Assembly (NCBI RefSeq): GCF_017068395.1
Contig: NZ_CP070619.1
Span: 6,448,001 to 6,512,000, forward strand
Direction of reading: 5' to 3'
Length of the DNA stretch: 64,000 nucleotides
Source: Rhodococcus pseudokoreensis
Lineage (GTDB): Bacteria; Actinomycetota; Actinomycetes; Mycobacteriales; Mycobacteriaceae
This document shows, piece by piece, positions 1 to 9,000 of the stretch. The position numbers and the translations under genes are program-made. Every line of letters starts with the position of its first letter. Position 1 is the stretch's first letter. The notes beneath the pieces are model-generated. The model was not told the DNA's origin and searched no databases. It saw only the letters and a program-made list of their open reading frames with translations.

Positions 1-2262
1 GCTCGCGACACCGGTGGCCGCGACGAGCAGCACCGAGATCTCGCCGAGCGTGTCCCAGGCGCGGATGTCGACGAGCAGGACGTTGACGACGTTCTTGCCG
101 TTGCCGAGGTAGTAAGCCGCGTCGGGGAGCTGCTCGTAGATCGGCATCGAGTTCCGCGCGTTGATGGCGTACGCGCCGATCGTGGTGATGGTGGCACCGA
201 CCGCGACCGCCAGAAGCGCCCGCGGAATCTTGAATCCGATCGCCCGGCGCTCGTCCACCTCGGCGGGCAGTTTCCGGAACACGAGGACGAAGATGACGAG
301 GGTCAGCGTCTCCACCAGGAACTGGGTGAGCGCAAGGTCGGGGGCGCCGTGCAGAGCGAACAGAACACCGCAGCCGTAGCCGCTGAGACCGACGAGGATC
401 ACGCTGGCCAGACGGTTGCGCATCACGGTCGCGGCGAGTGCGGCCGCCACCATCATCAGTCCGATCACGAACTGCACCGGCGAATCCCACAGGCGCACGT
501 CGGCGCCCGTGTCGGTGCCGACGACGAGCAGCACCAGCGGCACCAGCACCAGGGTCCCGAGGATGGTCGCCTGGGTCAGCGGCAGCGAACCGCGCTGGGT
601 GGCGCCGGTCAGCCGCATCGACAGGGCGTCCATGCCACGCAGCGTCGCGTCGTAGATGCGGTCGGCGTTGCCGAGCGGGGGATGCTCGAACCGCAACCGG
701 TTGACCCAGCGCTGCGCCACGAAGAGCGCGGTGCCGACGGCGAATACGAGCAGCGTGAGCAGCAGCGCGGTGTTGACGCCGTGCCACAGCGCGAGGTGGT
801 AGTCGGTGGCGGCCTCCGCGGGCAGGGTGCGCGAGTACGGCGTCAGCAGCTTCTCGAGCTGCGGCGCCGCCAGTCCCGCCACCAGGCTCAGCACCGCGAG
901 AACGGCAGGCGCGGCGAGGAACAACGGTCCGGGCGCGTGCATGCCCTGCACGGCCGGGCTCGGCCGCGCGAGCCGCTTGCGGCCGAACGCGCCCCACATG
1001 AAGCGCACGCTGTAGGCGAGCGTCAGGATCGAACCCAGCACGACGACGCCGACGGTGGCAATCCGCGCCGGGTCGGCGAGGACGGTCGTGCTCAGCAGGG
1101 AGTCGAACGCGGCCTCCTTGCCGACGAACCCGAGGAACGGCGGCAGCCCGGCCATGCTGGCCGCGGCCAGCGCGGCGAACACCATCAGCGCCGGCGCACG
1201 ATTGCCGAGGTGCGCGAGTTTGCGGATGTCGCGGGTCCCCGTCGTGTGGTCGATGATGCCGACCACCATGAACAGCGCGGCCTTGAACATCGCGTGGGCG
1301 ACGACCATCGTCATGCCCGCGAGCGCGGCGTCGCGGGTGCCGAGACCGACCAGCACCATCATGAAACCGAGCTGGCTGACGGTGCCGAACGCGAGCACCA
1401 GTTTGAGGTCGAAGGCGCGCATCGCCCGCCACCCGGCGAGGACCATCGTCAGCAGGCCGAGCGTGATGATCGTGAACCGCCAGGGCGCCGCGTCGGCGAA
1501 ACCCGGCGCCAACCGGGCCACCAGGTAGATGCCGGCCTTCACCATCGCCGCGGCGTGCAGATAGCCGCTGACCGGGGTCGGGGCGGCCATCGCGCCGGGC
1601 AACCAGAAGTGCAGCGGGACGATCGCCGATTTCGACAGCGCACCGATGAGGACCAGCACGATGCCGACCCCGGCGAGCCAGCCGCGAGGTGCGACCTCGA
1701 TCAGTTCGGACAGGTTGTACGTGCCACTCACCTGGCCGAGGATGATGATGCCGACGAGCATCGCCAGACCACCCGCGGTCGTGACGAGCAGGGCCTGCGT
1801 CGCGGCCCGGCGGCTGGAGGCGCGTTCGGCGTAATGCCCGACCAGCAGGAACGACAGGACCGTCGTCAGTTCCCAGAAGATGTACAGCAGCAGCATGTTG
1901 TCGCTGGCGACGAGCCCGAACATGGCCCCGGCGAACGCCACCATCTCGGCGGCGAAGATGCCGAGACGGGGTTCGTCGTCGGTGAAGTAGCGGGCGCAGT
2001 AGACCAGGATCAGCGTGCCGATGCCGAGCACCAGCACCGACATGATCGCGGCGAGCGGATCGAACCAGAAGTCGAGGTCCATCGACAGGCCCGGGGCCCA
2101 CTCGACGGACACGGTCTGCACCGTGCCCCAGTTCGCGATCACCCATCCGAGTGACACCAGCGGGACGAGGGAGAGGGGATAGAAACCGTTGCGGCCGAAC
2201 TTGCGCACCACAAGCGGAGCCAGAACGGCGGCAACGGCATGGGCGAGCAGAACAGCAAGCAA
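1..2262 (-). CDS. mrpA: Na+/H+ antiporter subunit A (MrpA/MnhA type), 3' end cut by window edge
   Basis: Large membrane subunit of a multisubunit cation/proton antiporter related to complex I subunit NuoL. The start is TTG at 2262, preceded by GGAG at 2272-2269 (6 nt spacing); 754 codons are inside the window, and family members run to about 950-1000 residues, so the C-terminus is missing. The reading shows many hydrophobic segments, the acidic TM motif LYIFWELTT (Glu about residue 131), the ND5-family motif HAAAMVKAG, and a later MrpB-like (DUF4040) part with APDLALTQFLVE and DIRAWDTLGEIS at the cut end. The remaining mrp genes would lie to the left of the window. Function is from family similarity; which ion is carried cannot be read from sequence. 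Confidence 0.93.
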   Translation of the reverse strand, partial: MLAVLLAHAVAAVLAPLVVRKFGRNGFYPLSLVPLVSLGWVIANWGTVQTVSVEWAPGLSMDLDFWFDPLAAIMSVLVLGIGTLILVYCARYFTDDEPRLGIFAAEMVAFAGAMFGLVASDNMLLLYIFWELTTVLSFLLVGHYAERASSRRAATQALLVTTAGGLAMLVGIIILGQVSGTYNLSELIEVAPRGWLAGVGIVLVLIGALSKSAIVPLHFWLPGAMAAPTPVSGYLHAAAMVKAGIYLVARLAPGFADAAPWRFTIITLGLLTMVLAGWRAMRAFDLKLVLAFGTVSQLGFMMVLVGLGTRDAALAGMTMVVAHAMFKAALFMVVGIIDHTTGTRDIRKLAHLGNRAPALMVFAALAAASMAGLPPFLGFVGKEAAFDSLLSTTVLADPARIATVGVVVLGSILTLAYSVRFMWGAFGRKRLARPSPAVQGMHAPGPLFLAAPAVLAVLSLVAGLAAPQLEKLLTPYSRTLPAEAATDYHLALWHGVNTALLLTLLVFAVGTALFVAQRWVNRLRFEHPPLGNADRIYDATLRGMDALSMRLTGATQRGSLPLTQATILGTLVLVPLVLLVVGTDTGADVRLWDSPVQFVIGLMMVAAALAATVMRNRLASVILVGLSGYGCGVLFALHGAPDLALTQFLVETLTLVIFVLVFRKLPAEVDERRAIGFKIPRALLAVAVGATITTIGAYAINARNSMPIYEQLPDAAYYLGNGKNVVNVLLVDIRAWDTLGEISVLLVAATGVAS

Positions 2263-2434
2263 AAGGCACTCCGTCGGGGGTCAGCGGGCGGCGGGGTGTC
2301 GGAACGAAACGAACCGAGTCGTGTAGACCGTTCGCTCAGCTAGCGAACTGGGCTACGGGTACATCCTACTGGGTCGGTTATTCGGACCCACAATCGCGGC
2401 AAATCGGACTAATGGGGCGCACTGTGTTATAGGC

Positions 2435-2467
2435 GCGTGGTTATGGGTGCGTGGTTATGGGTGCGTG
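2435..2467. repeat. 14-nt tandem repeat, two full copies plus 5 nt
   Basis: The unit gcgtggttatgggt occurs at 2435-2448 and 2449-2462, followed by gcgtg at 2463-2467. It lies directly upstream of the Nudix gene and creates an in-frame ATG at 2437 that probably is not the true start. It may be a slippage product or a promoter-associated repeat. Confidence 0.7.
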
Positions 2468-2478
2468 CCCGCCTGATC

Positions 2479-2491
2479 TATCTTGGGTCGG
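2479..2491 (+). promoter_or_regulatory. Putative -10 box of a leaderless transcript
   Basis: TATCTT at 2479-2484 is followed by six bases and then the GTG at 2491. That spacing places the transcription start on the start codon. No Shine-Dalgarno sequence precedes this GTG, which fits leaderless translation, common in actinobacteria. No clear -35 was seen. Confidence 0.45.
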
Positions 2492-2901
2492 TGCCAGCCG
2501 AGATCCGAACCGCCGCGCTCGCCCACATCCGTGACCGCAAACTCCTGCAGACGCGTTCGACGGGGAAGACCGCGTTCTACATGGCCGGCGGCAAGATCGA
2601 CCCGGGCGAGAACGCCGAACAGGCTCTGCACCGCGAGATCCGGGAAGAACTCGACGCCGGAATCGTCGACGGGACCCTCGAACGCCTAGGGGTCTTCGAG
2701 GCGCCCGCGTACGGACATCCCGAGGGCACGGACCTGCACATGACCTGTTTCCTCGCCGAACTGAGCACCGAGCCGCGGCCGACAAGTGAGATCGCCGAAC
2801 TGCGGTACTTCACCGTCGACGAATACGCGGCGATGCCGGACGTCGCGCCCGGATCGATGCTCGTGTTCCGCCGGCTGCAGTCGCTGGGCCTCCTCGACTA
2901 G
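2491..2901 (+). CDS. Nudix hydrolase
   Basis: Predicted cytosolic hydrolase of nucleoside diphosphate-linked compounds, 136 residues from the chosen GTG. The Nudix box is at GGKIDPGE-x7-REIREELDAGI; the catalytic REx2EE core is intact, but the usual Gly near the box end (REUXEEXGU) is Asp. The frame is open upstream to an ATG at 2437, but the added residues come from a tandem repeat and look non-native; the GTG at 2491 has a well-spaced -10 box and begins VPAEIRTAAL. Its stop overlaps the stop of the convergent membrane gene: a CTAG at 2898-2901 supplies a TAG on each strand. The substrate is unknown. Confidence 0.85.
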   Translation: MPAEIRTAALAHIRDRKLLQTRSTGKTAFYMAGGKIDPGENAEQALHREIREELDAGIVDGTLERLGVFEAPAYGHPEGTDLHMTCFLAELSTEPRPTSEIAELRYFTVDEYAAMPDVAPGSMLVFRRLQSLGLLD

Positions 2902-4250
2902 GTGAGTGGCGCGGTGCCCTCCGGTGCACTGTGGCGCTCACGGAGCGAGTAGACACAGAACGCGACGACGAGCAGCATCGCGACACCGGCGAGATGGTCG
3001 GACGCGGCGGTCGAGGCCGGCGACGACGGCAGACGGTGTTCGCTGGGCGCACCCGAGTAGACCACCCGGCTGCGGGGGACGGTGGTCGCCGCGACAAACA
3101 CCAGCGACGCGAACGGCAGCGCCAGACCGAGCACCGCGACGGGCGCCGAACCCGGCAGCGCGGAGGCGAGCGCGAAACCCGTCCCGCCGCCCAGGACCGC
3201 CAGCCGGAGCAGGAGCGCGACGCCGTCGTTGCCGAAGTCGGGGGAGATGGTGGCGGCCAGCGGAACGACGGCGGCGAGACACAGACCCCACCCGGGCCGT
3301 CGCCACTTCGGCGGAACCCTGACCGCCACCGCCATTCCCGCGGCGAGGGTGACGACGCCGACCGCCAGCAACGCCGGCGCGGGCGTCGTCACCCGCGGGG
3401 TCCGGAGGTCGTCGAGGACGAGCACGGCCGCGGCGGTGGCCCCAGTCGCCGCGAGGAGGAAGTGTCCGTCGATCCCGGGGAACCCCCGCCCGATCAGCGC
3501 GGTGACTCCCAGGATCACGGCGAGCGAGAACGCCACGATCAGCCAGACCGTCAGAGGTTCGCCGAATTCCTGATCGTCGATCCACGCCCCGAGCAGCCGG
3601 TTGAGCAGCGCGAGTCCCAGGGCCCCGACCAGCGCGGTCAGCAGGGTCTTCCGTTCGGGGCGTTGCACCCGGAACTGCGACCGCGCCAGCACCGCCGACG
3701 CGAGCGTGAGGACGAGAACGCCGATCAGCAGCCACTGCGGAGGTTCGCCGATCGCCGACGTGCTCATGCTCGCGGGTTCGACATACGCGGCGTCGCCGCG
3801 CGGCAGTTTCTGCACACTCGCGAGGAGGAACGCGCCCGCGACCCCGAGCGTCAGCGCCAGCTGCGACGCCCAGCGACCCCACACCGCGGCGACCGCCGCG
3901 CCCAGCAGGAATCCGGCGGTCGCGGTCTTGGCGAAGTGCAGGGCGATCAGCGTGTCGACGCCGCCGGCGCCGGGCACTGCCCAGCGCGCGCCGATCAGGA
4001 TGACCGCGCACACCGCGGCCAGGAGCCACGACACCCGTCGGGAGCCCGACCGTTGCAGACCGCCGACCGCGATGACGGCGAGAACCAGGGCCACCACCAC
4101 ACCGGTCGGCTGGCTGCTGATCCACCGGTCGATCTCGCGATCCGAGGCGTTGATCGTCCACGCCCGGTTGCGCGGATTGGTGAGGACGAACCCGGCCAGT
4201 GCGCCGGACGCGAGAGCAGCCGCGGCCGACAGGGGTTCCCGGAAGTCCAT
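2898..4250 (-). CDS. Polytopic integral membrane protein, function unknown
   Basis: 450 residues from an ATG at 4250, almost entirely hydrophobic, with roughly 13-14 predicted membrane segments separated by short loops and a single polar stretch near residue 40 (ASDREIDRWISSQP). I recognise no catalytic motif and no transporter signature. It is convergent with the Nudix gene (stops overlap) and divergent from the PEP mutase family gene at 4361, so it is probably transcribed alone. It could be a transporter or an actinobacterial envelope protein. Coding reality is well supported by length and hydrophobic periodicity. Confidence 0.8.
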   Translation of the reverse strand: MDFREPLSAAAALASGALAGFVLTNPRNRAWTINASDREIDRWISSQPTGVVVALVLAVIAVGGLQRSGSRRVSWLLAAVCAVILIGARWAVPGAGGVDTLIALHFAKTATAGFLLGAAVAAVWGRWASQLALTLGVAGAFLLASVQKLPRGDAAYVEPASMSTSAIGEPPQWLLIGVLVLTLASAVLARSQFRVQRPERKTLLTALVGALGLALLNRLLGAWIDDQEFGEPLTVWLIVAFSLAVILGVTALIGRGFPGIDGHFLLAATGATAAAVLVLDDLRTPRVTTPAPALLAVGVVTLAAGMAVAVRVPPKWRRPGWGLCLAAVVPLAATISPDFGNDGVALLLRLAVLGGGTGFALASALPGSAPVAVLGLALPFASLVFVAATTVPRSRVVYSGAPSEHRLPSSPASTAASDHLAGVAMLLVVAFCVYSLRERHSAPEGTAPLT

Positions 4251-4360
4251 CTGCTCACGGTACTCGAGCGGGTAGGAATGGAAATGGCGAACCCGGTGTT
4301 GGCACCGAAGGCGTGCCCGAGAACGACTCCGATCGAATACCCCGAGGCGAGGAGCCCCCT

Positions 4361-5113
4361 ATGACGTCGATCAACGAGAAGGCCACCACCCTGCTGGAGC
4401 TGCACCGGCCCGGCAACCCCGTCATCCTGCCCACCGTGTGGGATGCGTGGTCCGCGAATCTGGCTGTGTCCGCCGGGTTTCAGGCGTTGACGGTCGGAAG
4501 CCACCCGGTGTCCGACTCGATCGGCAAGCCCGACAACGAGGGAATCACGTTCGACGAGCTGCTGCACCGCATCTCGCAGATCACCGCCGCGGTGGAGCTG
4601 CCGCTGTCGGTCGACATCGAATCCGGATACGGGCTCGAGCCCGCCCGCCTCATCGAGGGTCTGATCGGTGCGGGCGCGGTGGGTCTGAACATCGAGGACA
4701 CGGTCCACAGCGAGGGCGGACGCCTCCGCGAGCCGCAGGAGCACGCCGACTTCGTCGGAGGGTTGCGGCAGGCCGCCGACGCCGCGGGCGTCCACGTGGT
4801 CGTGAACGCGCGGACCGACCTGTTCGTGAAGCAGGTGGGCGACGAGTCCGACCGTGTCGACCGGGCGATCGCGCGACTGAAGCTCGCCGCCGAGGCCGGA
4901 GCCGACGTGCTCTACCCCGTCGGCCGTCACGACGACGCCACCCAGAAGCGGCTCACGTCGGAGCTTCCGCTGCCCGTCAACGCGATCGGGCTGCCCGATC
5001 AGGACGATCCGGCGAGCTTCGGTCCGCTCGGTGTCGCGCGGGTGAGTTTCGGCCCGTTCTTCCAGGCCGCCCTCGCCGCACACGCGGCGACTCTGCTCGG
5101 CCGCTGGTCCTGA
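4361..5113 (+). CDS. Isocitrate lyase/PEP mutase family protein
   Basis: 250 residues, ATG at 4361 with AGGAG at 4350-4354. The TIM-barrel metal site motifs of the superfamily are visible: TVGSHPVSDS, the acidic loop SVDIESGYG, NIEDT and VNARTD. The Cys loop of true isocitrate and methylisocitrate lyases (KKCGH/KRCGH) is absent, so this is not an isocitrate lyase; the genuine one is at 48108. Likely chemistry is C-C or P-C lyase or hydrolase action on a small 2-oxo or 2-hydroxy acid, with Mg2+. It ends one base before a long palindrome and faces the Cdc48-like gene. The specific substrate is unknown. Confidence 0.88.
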   Translation: MTSINEKATTLLELHRPGNPVILPTVWDAWSANLAVSAGFQALTVGSHPVSDSIGKPDNEGITFDELLHRISQITAAVELPLSVDIESGYGLEPARLIEGLIGAGAVGLNIEDTVHSEGGRLREPQEHADFVGGLRQAADAAGVHVVVNARTDLFVKQVGDESDRVDRAIARLKLAAEAGADVLYPVGRHDDATQKRLTSELPLPVNAIGLPDQDDPASFGPLGVARVSFGPFFQAALAAHAATLLGRWS

Positions 5114-5159
5114 CCCGTGAGTACTTGTTAACCGCCGGCGGTTAACAAGTACTCACGGG
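5114..5159. repeat. 46-bp perfect palindrome, copy 1 of a three-member family; probable bidirectional terminator
   Basis: Arms of 23 bp (5114-5136 and 5137-5159) pair perfectly; the core is GTGAGTACTTgTTAACCGCC and its complement. It starts directly after the TGA of the plus gene and contains the stop codon of the minus gene (TCA at 5153-5155). Related copies lie at 24848-24899 and 30374-30417, each between convergent genes. Confidence 0.9.
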
Positions 5160-7336
5160 CGCGACAGCGCATAGGCCTTCAGGTGCGCCACTTGCTCGGG
5201 ATCGAGTGAGGGGCGCACCTTTTCGCGTGCCTCGGCCACGTCGGCCGCGGTGACGTCGGCGGCGTCGATGTTCCGGCGCATCGCGGCCAGCGCGGCTTCG
5301 CGCAGCAGCGCCGAGCAGTCGGCGGCCGAGTAACCGTCGAGATCGTCGGCGAGGGCGTTCAGGTCGACGTCGTCGGCGAGGGGGACCGCCTTCCCGGACG
5401 TCCGGAGGATCGCGCGGCGGGCGTCGCCGTCCGGCGGCGGCACGAACACCAGCCGCTCCAGGCGGCCGGGTCGCAGCAACGCCGGGTCGATGAGGTCGGG
5501 CCGGTTGGTGGCGCCGACGACCACCACGTCGCGCAGCGGTTCGACGCCGTCGAGTTCGGTGAGCAGGGCGGCGACCACCCGGTCGGCCACCCCGGAGTCG
5601 GAACTCTGGCCGCGGCGCGGCGCGAGGGCGTCCACCTCGTCGAGGAAGATCAGCGACGGCGCCGAATCCCGTGCCCGCTGGAACAGTTCGCGGACCGCCT
5701 TCTCGGACGCGCCCACCCACTTGTCCATCAGCTCGGCGCCCTTGACGGCGTGCACACTCAGATGTCCCGAACTGGCCAGCGCCCGAACGAGATACGTCTT
5801 GCCGCAGCCGGGCGGACCGTAGAGCAGCACTCCGTGCGGCGGATCGACACCCAGCCGGGCGAACGAATCCGGGTGCTGCAACGGCCACAGCACCGCTTCC
5901 GTCAGCGCCTGCTTGGTCTCCACCATGTCCCCGACGTCGTCGAGGGTGACGCTGCCGATCGCGAGTTCCTCGCTACCCGACCGCGACAGCGGGCGGATGA
6001 CGTCGAGCGCACCGAGGAGGTCGTCCTGCGTGAGCGCCGGCTCGACGGGTTTCCTGGCCGCGCGGGACGCGGCGCGCAGGGCGGCTTCCCGGCACAGCGC
6101 GGCGAGGTCGGCGACGACGAACCCCGGTGTGCGGGCCGCGATCGCGTCGAGGGCGATGCCGTCGCTGGGCACCTTCCGCAGGAGCAGTTCCAGCAGGGCC
6201 CGGCGGGTGGAGCCGTCGGGCAGGGTGAGGGCGAGTTCGCGGTCGCACAGGTCCTGCCCGCGCAACCGGGTGTCGACCGACTCCGGGTGCGCCGACGTCG
6301 CGACGAACGCGACCCCGACGGTCTCGACCGCGCCGCGGAGTTGCTCGATGATCAGCGCCGACACCGGTTCCGGAGTGGACGGCAGCAGGGCGTCGATGTC
6401 GGTGATCAACAGGACCCCGCCGCTGCGGACCGCCTCGACCGCTGCGGTGACCCGCTGCAACCGGGAGCCCGCCTCGAGCGCGCCGGCACTCGGCCCGTCG
6501 AGTTCGACCACCCGCCGGGACGCGAGAACCGAACGGGCGAGCGTCGCCTTCCCGACACCGGCGGGCCCGGTCACCAGGACACCCAGATGGGGCGAGGCCC
6601 CGAGGGTGCGGAGCAGTTCGGGTTCGTCGAGTGCCAACCCGAGCCACTCGGTGAGTTTGGCCGCCTGGGTGTGCGCGCCGACCAGGTCGTCGACCGGGAC
6701 CGGGGGCACCTCCTCGGCGGTCCGGACCGGCGGCGCCGGCAGCCGCGACGGCGACGCGGTCACCGTCGCGCGCACACCCTCACCCCACCCGACCGCGGTG
6801 TTGGGCTGCACGCTTACCGGACCACCGGCCGGGTCGACCCCGGTCACGGTGAGCAGTTCGGACGTCCAGGCGACCCCGAACGTCCGGGACAGGGCCTGGG
6901 TCGCGGGGGCGGTGCTGGTTCCGGGGCCGAGATCACGGGGGAGCAGCGACACCGTGTCGCCGACGGTGAGGACCTTCCCGAGCAGGGCGTGACGCAGGGT
7001 GACATCGGAGACGGAATTGACGGCCAGATTGGAGCCGCTGACCGTCACGGTCTTCCCGCCGTACACCGTCACCGGTGTCACGACGACCGTGCTGTTCTCG
7101 GACAGCCCGGCGTTGGACAGCGTCACGTCGTCGAGGAGCGCGGTCCCGGTGGGGGTTCCGGTCGGCGCGCGACCGGCAACGGCGGCGGTGCGGCGCGCAC
7201 CGATCAGGGCGATCGCGTCCCACTCGCGCAGACCGAGCGCGGCCAGGGCTTCCGGATGGAGCCGGACCACACCGCGCCGGGCGTCGGCGGCCGAGGTGTT
7301 CAGTCGGACTGTGAGCGCGAGTTCCGGTGAGGTCAC
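5153..7336 (-). CDS. Cdc48/VAT-like AAA ATPase with two AAA modules
   Basis: 727 residues, GTG at 7336, essentially the length of M. tuberculosis Rv0435c, which has the same neighbours. An N-terminal double-psi-barrel-like region (about residues 1-200) precedes two AAA modules. D1 has Walker A GPAGVGKAT, but its Walker B reads LLITDIDAL, with Ile where catalytic Glu is expected. D2 is complete: Walker A GPPGCGKTY, Walker B LIFLDEVDAL, sensor GATNRPDLIDPALLRPGRLE. Such proteins unfold or remodel protein complexes in the cytosol. The stop lies inside the palindrome at 5114-5159. It is 27 bases downstream of pssA and probably cotranscribed with psd-pssA. Inference: D1 binds but hardly hydrolyses ATP. 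Confidence 0.93.
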   Translation of the reverse strand: MTSPELALTVRLNTSAADARRGVVRLHPEALAALGLREWDAIALIGARRTAAVAGRAPTGTPTGTALLDDVTLSNAGLSENSTVVVTPVTVYGGKTVTVSGSNLAVNSVSDVTLRHALLGKVLTVGDTVSLLPRDLGPGTSTAPATQALSRTFGVAWTSELLTVTGVDPAGGPVSVQPNTAVGWGEGVRATVTASPSRLPAPPVRTAEEVPPVPVDDLVGAHTQAAKLTEWLGLALDEPELLRTLGASPHLGVLVTGPAGVGKATLARSVLASRRVVELDGPSAGALEAGSRLQRVTAAVEAVRSGGVLLITDIDALLPSTPEPVSALIIEQLRGAVETVGVAFVATSAHPESVDTRLRGQDLCDRELALTLPDGSTRRALLELLLRKVPSDGIALDAIAARTPGFVVADLAALCREAALRAASRAARKPVEPALTQDDLLGALDVIRPLSRSGSEELAIGSVTLDDVGDMVETKQALTEAVLWPLQHPDSFARLGVDPPHGVLLYGPPGCGKTYLVRALASSGHLSVHAVKGAELMDKWVGASEKAVRELFQRARDSAPSLIFLDEVDALAPRRGQSSDSGVADRVVAALLTELDGVEPLRDVVVVGATNRPDLIDPALLRPGRLERLVFVPPPDGDARRAILRTSGKAVPLADDVDLNALADDLDGYSAADCSALLREAALAAMRRNIDAADVTAADVAEAREKVRPSLDPEQVAHLKAYALSRP

Positions 7337-7363
7337 GCCGTCGAGCCTACGTGCGGGAGCGAC

Positions 7364-8227
7364 CTACCGGGCCCGGGGACGGCGCAGTCCGAGCCGTGCC
7401 GCGGACCGCCTGCCGCGAGCGTCGGGCTGACGCCGGATGGCCCGCCGTTCGGCCGGCTTGATGTCCCACGTCTCGGGTCGCGCGGCCACCCACCGCTTCG
7501 AGTGGACAGCGAACGGTATGTGCCCGAGGTATACCGCGACGAGGACGATCAGCAGGATGTACGGGTAGGTGACCAGGGCCGCCGCCGCGAGCGCCACGAG
7601 GACGAGCAGACCGGCCGCCATGTGCGGGGGCACGGACACCGTCTTCAGCGCGAGCGTGGGGATCCGGCTGACGATCAGCGCCGCGGAGAACACGGTCCAC
7701 GCCACGACGACGGGATAGGACGACCACCAGCCGTCGCCCCACTGCGCGGCGGCGGCCAGCGGGGCCAGCGCGACCAGCGCGCCCGCCGGCGCCGGGACAC
7801 CCGTGAAGTACTCGTTGGCGTACCCCGGCATGTCGTCCTCGTCGAGGAGCGTGTTGAACCGGGCCAGCCGCAGCACGATGCTCACCGCATAGATCAGGGC
7901 GATGATCCAGCCGAAACTCTGGCCGTCCAGCAGCGTGACATAGAGGACGAGAGCCGGGGCGACGCCGAACGAGATGGAATCGGCGAGCGAATCCAGTTCG
8001 GCGCCCATCTTGCTGGTGGCGTCGAGCAGTCGCGCGATCCGCCCGTCGAGCGAGTCGAGGACCGCGGCGGCGCCGATCATGGCCAGCGCCGTTCCCAGAT
8101 CCTCGTCCAGCGCGAACTTGACCGCGGACAGCCCCGCGCACAGCGCGAGGATCGTGACGACACTCGGCAGGAGCCGCACCGCCTGCTGGGGTCGTCCCCT
8201 CCGCTGTTTCTTCGCGTTGGCGATCAC
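7364..8227 (-). CDS. pssA: CDP-diacylglycerol-serine O-phosphatidyltransferase
   Basis: 287 residues. It makes phosphatidylserine from CDP-diacylglycerol and serine in the cytoplasmic membrane. The CDP-alcohol phosphotransferase motif DGx2ARx8Gx3Dx3D is present in the stretch starting [10 protein letters not shown] and ending ELDSLAD, and several membrane helices follow. The GTG start at 8227 overlaps the psd stop in GTGA (8224-8227), implying translational coupling. The order psd-pssA-Cdc48-like ATPase matches M. tuberculosis Rv0437c-Rv0436c-Rv0435c. Confidence 0.96.
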   Translation of the reverse strand: MIANAKKQRRGRPQQAVRLLPSVVTILALCAGLSAVKFALDEDLGTALAMIGAAAVLDSLDGRIARLLDATSKMGAELDSLADSISFGVAPALVLYVTLLDGQSFGWIIALIYAVSIVLRLARFNTLLDEDDMPGYANEYFTGVPAPAGALVALAPLAAAAQWGDGWWSSYPVVVAWTVFSAALIVSRIPTLALKTVSVPPHMAAGLLVLVALAAAALVTYPYILLIVLVAVYLGHIPFAVHSKRWVAARPETWDIKPAERRAIRRQPDARGRRSAARLGLRRPRAR

Positions 8228-8937
8228 GGCAGTTGAGCGATGACGGTCTCGGCGCCGATCGTCCGCTGTCCCCGCTCGGCGAGCAGCGTGGTGCCCGCCG
8301 GGAAGTACGTGTCGACGCGGGAGCCGAACCGGATCAGGCCGTACGTGTCACCGATCGGGAGGGTGTCGCCGACCTTGGCGTCGCAGACGATCCGGCGGGC
8401 GAGCAGTCCGGCGATCTGGACGACGGCGACGTCGTGGCCCTCCGCGGTGTGCAGGAGCATGCTGTTGCGTTCGTTGACCTCACTGGCGTCGGAAAGATCG
8501 GCGGAGAGGAACTTGCCGGGCCGGTGGACGACCTTCCGCACCTCACCGCCGACGGGGCTGCGCTGGACGTGCACGTCCAGCACGGACAGGAAGATGCTGA
8601 CCCGGGGGAGCGGCTCGGTTCCCATGTCGAGTTCGGACGGCGGGACCGCGGAGTCGACGAGCGCGACCTCCCCGTCGGCGGGTGCGACTGCGACGCCGAC
8701 ACGGTTCGGCGGAACGCGGTGCGGATGCCGGAAGAATGCGGCGCAGGCCGCGGCGGACGTCAGTGCTCCGCGGCGGACCCACTTGCGGTTGCGGCCGAGG
8801 ACGGCCACGCCGAGTGGTGCGAGGACGAAGGGCAGCCCGGCCGGATGCAGGGGCGGAACTGCTCCGCGGACGAGGTCGACGATGTGACCGACGCTCGTGG
8901 CTTGCGGGGTTCCGGGGGGTGTGGGCTTGCGTGCCAC
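8224..8937 (-). CDS. psd: Phosphatidylserine decarboxylase (short, proenzyme)
   Basis: Converts phosphatidylserine to phosphatidylethanolamine, the step after pssA. From GTG at 8937 the product has 237 residues, normal for the short actinobacterial/archaeal type. The self-cleavage site that generates the pyruvoyl group is visible near the C-terminus as RFGSRVD (Gly-Ser bond). An RBS-like AGAGGAG sits at 8947-8941, three bases before the GTG; the frame is open to 8997 but the extra residues resemble no family member. A hydrophobic segment at about residues 25-60 should anchor it. It is the first gene of the psd-pssA-ATPase run. Confidence 0.94.
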   Translation of the reverse strand: MARKPTPPGTPQATSVGHIVDLVRGAVPPLHPAGLPFVLAPLGVAVLGRNRKWVRRGALTSAAACAAFFRHPHRVPPNRVGVAVAPADGEVALVDSAVPPSELDMGTEPLPRVSIFLSVLDVHVQRSPVGGEVRKVVHRPGKFLSADLSDASEVNERNSMLLHTAEGHDVAVVQIAGLLARRIVCDAKVGDTLPIGDTYGLIRFGSRVDTYFPAGTTLLAERGQRTIGAETVIAQLP

Positions 8938-9000
8938 GGGCTCCTCTAACTGTGTTCGGACGGACGTGCTGCCTGCGCGCCATCGCGCCGCACCCACAGA

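Noticed and set aside
349..2154. 601-residue open frame on the plus strand, rich in Arg, His, Gln and Glu
   Set aside because: It is the antisense of the mrpA gene; composition is typical of a shadow frame in high-GC DNA and no domain is visible. The same applies to 2931-4364, 5750-7330, 11065-12957, 24978-26549, 27046-28641, 43081-44508, 44532-47462 and 50429-52597.
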